From Gemmataceae bacterium (GTDB lineage Bacteria; Planctomycetota; Planctomycetia; Gemmatales; Gemmataceae), in the NCBI GenBank assembly GCA_020847555.1, contig JADLBT010000276.1, forward strand, positions 1 to 19,062: a stretch of 19,062 nt of DNA, given 5' to 3'. This document shows positions 15,508 through 19,062 of this stretch, piece after piece; the stretch's first letter is position 1; each line of letters starts with the position of its first letter. The position numbers and the translations under genes are program-made. Below the pieces are notes generated by a model. It had not been told where the DNA came from, did not search any database, and saw nothing but the letters and a program-made list of their open reading frames with translations.

Positions 15508-15804
15508 ATGCCGCATACGAAGAGCGCCAAGAAGTCACTCCGCAAGGACATCAAACGCCGCGCGCACAACCGCGCCATCAAGAAGACGGTCAAGAAGCAG
15601 ATCAAGACGTTGCTCGAGGCGATCAAGACGGGCGCGCCGGACGCGATCCGCAAGGAATACAACCTGACGGCGAAGAAGCTCGACAAGGCCGGGGCCAGGC
15701 GCGTCATCCACCCCAATCTGGCGGCGCGCAAGAAGTCCCAGCTGGCCCTGAAAGTCAACGCGAAGCTGAACGCTCCGGCCCCCACCCAGCCGGCGAAGAC
15801 CTAA
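15508..15804 (+). CDS. rpsT: Small ribosomal subunit protein bS20
   Basis: bS20 binds 16S rRNA in the body of the 30S subunit. The 98-residue sequence is typical: a very basic N-terminus (MPHTKSAKKSLRKDIKRR), helical repeats of Lys and Arg, KEYNLTAKKLDKAGARRVIHPNLAARKKSQLA, and a variable Pro/Ala-rich end. The ATG at 15508 is the natural start; its ribosome site is weak. It is transcribed alone, divergent from the small-protein operon and convergent with the glycosyltransferase gene, whose open frame runs antisense through almost all of rpsT. Confidence 0.96.
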   Translation: MPHTKSAKKSLRKDIKRRAHNRAIKKTVKKQIKTLLEAIKTGAPDAIRKEYNLTAKKLDKAGARRVIHPNLAARKKSQLALKVNAKLNAPAPTQPAKT

Positions 15805-17478
15805 TCCGTCCGTCCCCGCTCCGACCACCCGGGGGCGTCCGCCCCCCGTCCCCGCCCCCCCGGGCGGCGGCCGCCCCCGCTGCGCTGCGCCCCCCGCCGG
15901 CGCGCGCCGCCGCACCGTCCCGGCGACGGCGAACCCGCCCCTGCGCCCGCGCGGGAGGAACTCCAGCGTCGGCGGCAGGGCGGCCGCGAACTCGCGCAGA
16001 TAGGCACCCGCCTTGACGAACACCAGCGTCGTCGGCCGGGAGGCGAGGTCGGCGACCATCGCCGCGGGCCTGTCGCGCCGGTAGATGGCCACGTCGTTCC
16101 GCTCCAGGTAGAAACTGACCGAGTCCCACCGCCGCGGGTAGCAGCGAACCGCGACGCCCGGCACGGCGGCCAGTTCGCCCTGCGCCCGCACCTGAACGCG
16201 CAGCCCGAATTTCCGGTGATACCACGGGAGCAACTGGTGAATCGCCAGCAGCAGCAGGGCGAACAGCGCCGCCGCACCCAGTCCGAACCGCTGCGCCCGC
16301 CGTCGCTCCGCCTCCTGGAGGGCGCCCGCCGGCCACGGCATCGCCCCGGCCAGCCAGCACCCCAGCGCCAGTGCCAGCGGCGGCAGGGCGGGCAGGACGT
16401 AGGCGGGCCGTTTGCACCCCGAAAGCGAGAAGAACAGCACGCCCCAGAACGCAGCCAGCAGGAACAGCCCCAGCGCCGGCGGGCGCCGCGTCCCCTCGTC
16501 GGGGCGGCGGCGCGCCAGCAGGCGCGTCAGCGGCACCAGCAGCGCCGACCACGGCAGCATCCCCACCAGCAGCGGCGGCAGATAAAACCACGCCGGCCTG
16601 GCGTGGTCCACCGGGGCGACGTAGCGCAGGACGTTGTGCTCCCAGAAGAAGGCCCGGGCCGCCTCCGGCGAGCGCAGGCCGACGGCAACGTACCACGGAG
16701 CGGCGACCAGCAGGGCCATCGCCGCGAACGTTCCCAGCGCGGGCAGCGACGGCCGCGCGGCCCGCCGGTCCAGCACCTGAAACAAACTGACCGGAACCAG
16801 GACGAGCACCAGGGCGACCGGTCCCTTCGTCAGCAGGCCGAGGCCGCACGCCACGGCGGACAGCAGCCACCACCGCCAGCGCAGCCGCTCACCCGTCACG
16901 GCGATGTGAGCCGCCGCCAGCGCACTGACCACCCACAGACACAGCAACCCGTCGAGGTTGACCATCCGCCCGAGGTAGACGAACCGCGCCGACAGGCACA
17001 GGACCAGCGCCCCGAGCGCCCCAACCCAGCGTCCGGCGACGCGCCTGCCCCACAAGTACGTCACCAGCACCGTGGCGATGCCGGCCAGCGCGGGTACCAG
17101 GCGCGCCGCCCAGTCGTGGACGCCGAACACGGCGTAACACCCGATCACCAGCCAGTAGAACAGGGGCGGCTTGTGGTAGTACGGCTCGCCGTGCCAGACC
17201 GGCTCAACGACGCGGCCCGCCACCCGCATCTGCCGCGGGATCTCGGCGTAGCGCGTCTCTTCCGGTTCCAGCAGCGGGCAGTCAAGGCGGGCAAGGAACA
17301 GCGGGCCGGCGATGAGGAGAAGGGCGAGGGCGAACGGAAAGCGGCGCAGGCTGGGCGGTTCGACCGGGCGCCCGGGCGGGCCGGCTGGAAACAGCCCATC
17401 CGACCACCCGGCGCGGGCGCGGCGGATCAGCCGCCGCAAGCAACCCGTTGTGTGCCTCGCCTCTGCTCTGCCGGCCAT
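15535..17478 (-). CDS. GT-C family glycosyltransferase (ArnT/PMT-like, GT39/GT83-type), 3' end uncertain
   Basis: This is a polytopic membrane enzyme that would transfer a sugar from a polyprenyl-phosphate donor on the outer face of the membrane. After a basic N-terminus and a first helix (about 47-63), the catalytic-loop signature is EPEETRYAEIPRQM (71-84), with YYHKPPLFYWL (100-110) following; many Leu/Ala-rich helices come next. Relative-like sequence continues to about residue 525 (AGTVRRR). The remaining 122 residues in frame are low-complexity Gly/Pro/Arg and then an antisense reading of rpsT, so the true end is probably near 15800-15900. A frame change in the G/C runs around 15841-15861 would give a stop at 15801. 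The start ATG at 17478 has a strong GAGGAGGAGGAG ribosome site 5 bases upstream. Acceptor and sugar are unknown. Confidence 0.8.
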   Translation of the reverse strand: MAGRAEARHTTGCLRRLIRRARAGWSDGLFPAGPPGRPVEPPSLRRFPFALALLLIAGPLFLARLDCPLLEPEETRYAEIPRQMRVAGRVVEPVWHGEPYYHKPPLFYWLVIGCYAVFGVHDWAARLVPALAGIATVLVTYLWGRRVAGRWVGALGALVLCLSARFVYLGRMVNLDGLLCLWVVSALAAAHIAVTGERLRWRWWLLSAVACGLGLLTKGPVALVLVLVPVSLFQVLDRRAARPSLPALGTFAAMALLVAAPWYVAVGLRSPEAARAFFWEHNVLRYVAPVDHARPAWFYLPPLLVGMLPWSALLVPLTRLLARRRPDEGTRRPPALGLFLLAAFWGVLFFSLSGCKRPAYVLPALPPLALALGCWLAGAMPWPAGALQEAERRRAQRFGLGAAALFALLLLAIHQLLPWYHRKFGLRVQVRAQGELAAVPGVAVRCYPRRWDSVSFYLERNDVAIYRRDRPAAMVADLASRPTTLVFVKAGAYLREFAAALPPTLEFLPRGRRGGFAVAGTVRRRAPAGGAAQRGRPPPGGAGTGGGRPRVVGAGTDGLGLRRLGGGRSVQLRVDFQGQLGLLARRQIGVDDAPGPGLVELLRRQVVFLADRVRRARLDRLEQRLDLLLDRLLDGAVVRAAFDVLAE

Positions 17479-17505
17479 GCCCGCTCCTCCTCCTCGCGGG
17501 CGGGG

Positions 17506-17534
17506 AAGATCGCACACGCGGCGCGCGGTGTCAA
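17506..17534 (-). promoter_or_regulatory. Candidate sigma70 promoter for the glycosyltransferase gene
   Basis: On the minus strand a perfect TTGACA (bases 17529-17534) is followed after 17 bases by GATCTT (17506-17511), a weak -10 with 3 of 6 matches. It lies about 28 bases upstream of the ATG at 17478, a suitable position for a short leader. Confidence 0.4.
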
Positions 17535-17611
17535 GCCATGTGCGGGCCGACGGCGGAGGCAGGAGAGGCGCGTCCACTGAGCACAACGCACGCACTGGCT
17601 AACAGCGGCAG

Positions 17612-17674
17612 CAGACCCATGGCCAGCGACAAAAAATCTGCAACTCCCTCTTGCCGTTGGGGTTGCTGGGTCTG
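17612..17674 (+). repeat. Nested inverted repeat upstream of the transposase fragment
   Basis: CAGACCCA (17612-17619) pairs with TGGGTCTG (17667-17674). Inside it GCAACTCC (17640-17647) pairs with GGGGTTGC (17659-17666) with one G-T pair. An A-tract (17630-17636) lies between. The structure ends 11 bases before the transposase ATG. It may belong to the left end of the insertion sequence, but no matching right end is found, so the terminal repeat cannot be identified. Confidence 0.35.
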
Positions 17675-17685
17675 ACAACGGGAGC

Positions 17686-18162
17686 ATGGGCGACATCCAG
17701 GCCTCAACCTGTGAGTTGCGTGTCCGTGCGGTCCAGGCCCTCCAGGAAGGGGTGCCCATCTCCCAGGTAGCCAAAGCCTACCAGGTCGATCGCACCACCC
17801 TCTACCGCTGGAGGGTACGCTACGACCAGGCGGAGGGCTCCCAGGGGTTGCTCCGAACTCCTGGCAGTGGACGCCCACGCAAACTCCAGCACCTCACTCC
17901 CCAACAGTGGCGGGAGCTTGTACTCCAACCCGCCTCGAACTTCGGCTTCGAGACAGACTTCTGGACGGCCAAACGCCTCCACCGGGTCGTCACCCAACAG
18001 TGGGCTGCCGAGGTCACCGTCCGCACCATCCTCCGACGCCTCCAGGAAGCGGGCCTGACGTACCAGAAGCCAACCCGAGAATCCTGCAAGGCCGACCCCG
18101 TAGCCCGCCAGGCGTGGTTGCGGAACACTCTACCCAGGATCCGCGCAACCATTCAGGCATAA
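17686..18162 (+). pseudogene. IS630-type transposase N-terminal fragment (HTH part only)
   Basis: The 158 residues carry the two DNA-binding modules of IS630-family transposases. The first is a helix-turn-helix, LRVRAVQALQEGVPISQVAKAYQVDRTTLYRWRVRY in the first 45 or so residues. After GRPRKL comes a winged-helix part, FWTAKRLHRVVTQQWAAEVTVRTILRRLQEAGLTYQKPTR. The frame then ends at LPRIRATIQA, just where the DDE catalytic domain should begin; no DDE segment follows. The downstream sequence is the start of a cytochrome gene. It is thus a truncated or ORFA-only relic. The region looks less GC-rich than its neighbours. The ATG at 17686 has a GGGAG site. The fragment could still bind DNA if expressed, but cannot transpose by itself. 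Confidence 0.75.
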
Positions 18163-19062
18163 TGATGCGGCAAGTATACGGGCTTCTCATGGGCGTGGTC
18201 TTGCTGGCGGTTGTCCTGGCCTGGACGTGGCCCGGGGCGGCGGTCCAGCAGTCGGGGCGCGTGGCGGTCGAGCCGGAAGAGCTGCGGCCAGGACTCGTCG
18301 GCGCCTACCAGTCCCTGCGCGACGGAGATGCACGGGGCACGCGCATCGACCGCAAGCCGGCCTTTTACCTGGGCCACTCCAGCCCCGATGCGCGCCTGCC
18401 GCCGGGGCCGTTCGAGGTCGTCTGGACCGGCCTGCTCCACGTCAAGGATCGCGGCCCCATTACCTTCGACGCCTTCGTCGGCGGCGAGGCGAGCGTCGAG
18501 GTGGACGGCGTCGCGGTCCTGCAAGGGCGCGGCGAAACCGCGACCACCCACGTTCAGGGCAAGCAAGCACTCGACCGCAAGCTCGGTCATTACCGGGTCA
18601 TGGTGCGCTTCCGGGCGCTTCCGGACGTGCCGGCCCGACTGCAGCTCTGGTGGCAGGCGCCGACGTTCGCCCACGAGCCGATCCCGCCCTGGCACTTCAA
18701 GCACCTCGGCAGGGATCTCCCACCCACCGCCCGCGCCGACGAGTTGGCAGCCGAGGGCCAAAAACTCGCCCGGCAGCTGGGCTGTGCCCGGTGCCATGCG
18801 TCCGCTTTTCCCGGGGTGGCCGAGCCGCCGCCGGGGCCTTCACTGGCCGACACGGCCGACCGCCTCGGGCGCGACTGGGTGGTGCGCTGGCTCGCTGATC
18901 CGGCGCAGGTCCACGCCGACGCGCGCATGCCGGCCCTGTTCGCGCCGGACCGCACTGGCCTTGCCGAGCGCTGGCTCATCGCGGAACACCTTGCGGGAGC
19001 GCGGGGCGCCCGGCCCGCGGCGGATCCGGCGGGCGATCACCGCGCCGGCCGGTTGGCGTACC
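18162..19062 (+). CDS. PA14-like domain c-type cytochrome, 3' end outside window
   Basis: The frame is open from ATG at 18162 to the window end (300 codons). A signal peptide is clear: MMRQVYG, then a hydrophobic stretch LLMGVVLLAVVLAW, then PGAA. Residues about 42-170 (GLVGAYQSL, FEVVWTGLLHVKDRGPITFDAFVGGEASVEVDGVAVL, HYRVMVRFRALPDVPARLQLWW) look like a PA14-type beta-sandwich, often carbohydrate-binding. A class I haem site follows: C208-A-R-C211-H212, with a likely axial Met256 in ARMPALF. The residues at the window edge (HRAGRLAY) look like the lead-in to a second haem module. It should act outside the cytoplasmic membrane in electron transfer. The first ATG shares one base with the stop of the transposase fragment; ATGs at 18165 and 18189 are alternatives. 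Confidence 0.85.
   Translation, partial: MMRQVYGLLMGVVLLAVVLAWTWPGAAVQQSGRVAVEPEELRPGLVGAYQSLRDGDARGTRIDRKPAFYLGHSSPDARLPPGPFEVVWTGLLHVKDRGPITFDAFVGGEASVEVDGVAVLQGRGETATTHVQGKQALDRKLGHYRVMVRFRALPDVPARLQLWWQAPTFAHEPIPPWHFKHLGRDLPPTARADELAAEGQKLARQLGCARCHASAFPGVAEPPPGPSLADTADRLGRDWVVRWLADPAQVHADARMPALFAPDRTGLAERWLIAEHLAGARGARPAADPAGDHRAGRLAY

Noticed and set aside
16216..17580. A 454-codon plus-strand open frame
   Set aside because: It is antisense to the glycosyltransferase; the composition (Gln/Arg/Pro-rich) is that of an inverted membrane-protein gene.
1..19062. CRISPR array, tRNA or rRNA genes
   Set aside because: No regularly spaced direct repeats, no tRNA-like cloverleaf and no rRNA-like conserved stretch were noticed on reading. 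A tRNAscan or Infernal run would be decisive.

Overview
The window is GC-rich bacterial chromosome. It most resembles a planctomycete of the Gemmata group. This is inferred from the gene mix: a fused AroD-AroE enzyme, a PA14-like plus c-type cytochrome protein, a pre-peptidase C-terminal (PPC)-type membrane protein, a relic of the IS630 type, and many GC-rich intergenic hairpins without T-tracts. No ribosomal RNA or other taxonomic marker is present to confirm it.

Layout. Positions 2-223 (+) hold the C-terminal end of an iron-containing alcohol dehydrogenase. It converges, across a long hairpin, on a minus-strand series. Read in their own direction, from high to low coordinates, the minus-strand genes are: a GT-C family glycosyltransferase (start 17478); a three-gene set of small exported protein, glutathionylspermidine-synthase-like ATP-grasp ligase and PPC-domain membrane protein (15216 to 11963); a shikimate and pilin-processing set of aroD-aroE fusion, aroK and prepilin peptidase (11809 to 8569); hisH and hisA (8437 to 6983); an EF-G-like GTPase (6918 to 4777); a cardiolipin synthase (4714 to 3242); a prenyltransferase-like toroid protein (3129 to 2206); and an orphan TssB-TssC-like contractile sheath protein (1985 to 462). 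On the plus strand, rpsT (15508-15804) lies divergent from the small-protein operon and convergent with the glycosyltransferase. At the right end a truncated IS630-type transposase N-terminus (17686-18162) abuts the start of a c-type cytochrome that runs off the window.

How the genes work together. aroDE and aroK overlap by 4 bases (ATGA) and supply three steps of the shikimate pathway. hisH and hisA supply the glutaminase subunit and the isomerase of histidine synthesis, but hisF is not here. The small protein, the ATP-grasp ligase and the membrane protein are spaced 3 and 32 bases apart and are very probably one operon. The small protein ends in a TRGGFG motif like that of the E. coli YgiB family, whose gene sits beside the ATP-grasp gene ygiC. 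This is the most interesting candidate system in the window.

Other points are an EF-G paralogue with Lys in place of the catalytic His, a glycosyltransferase frame that runs antisense through rpsT, a likely misplaced start for the cardiolipin synthase, and several intergenic inverted repeats of the kind that may be dispersed through the genome. No tRNA, rRNA or CRISPR array was seen. Every intergenic stretch is under 300 bases.
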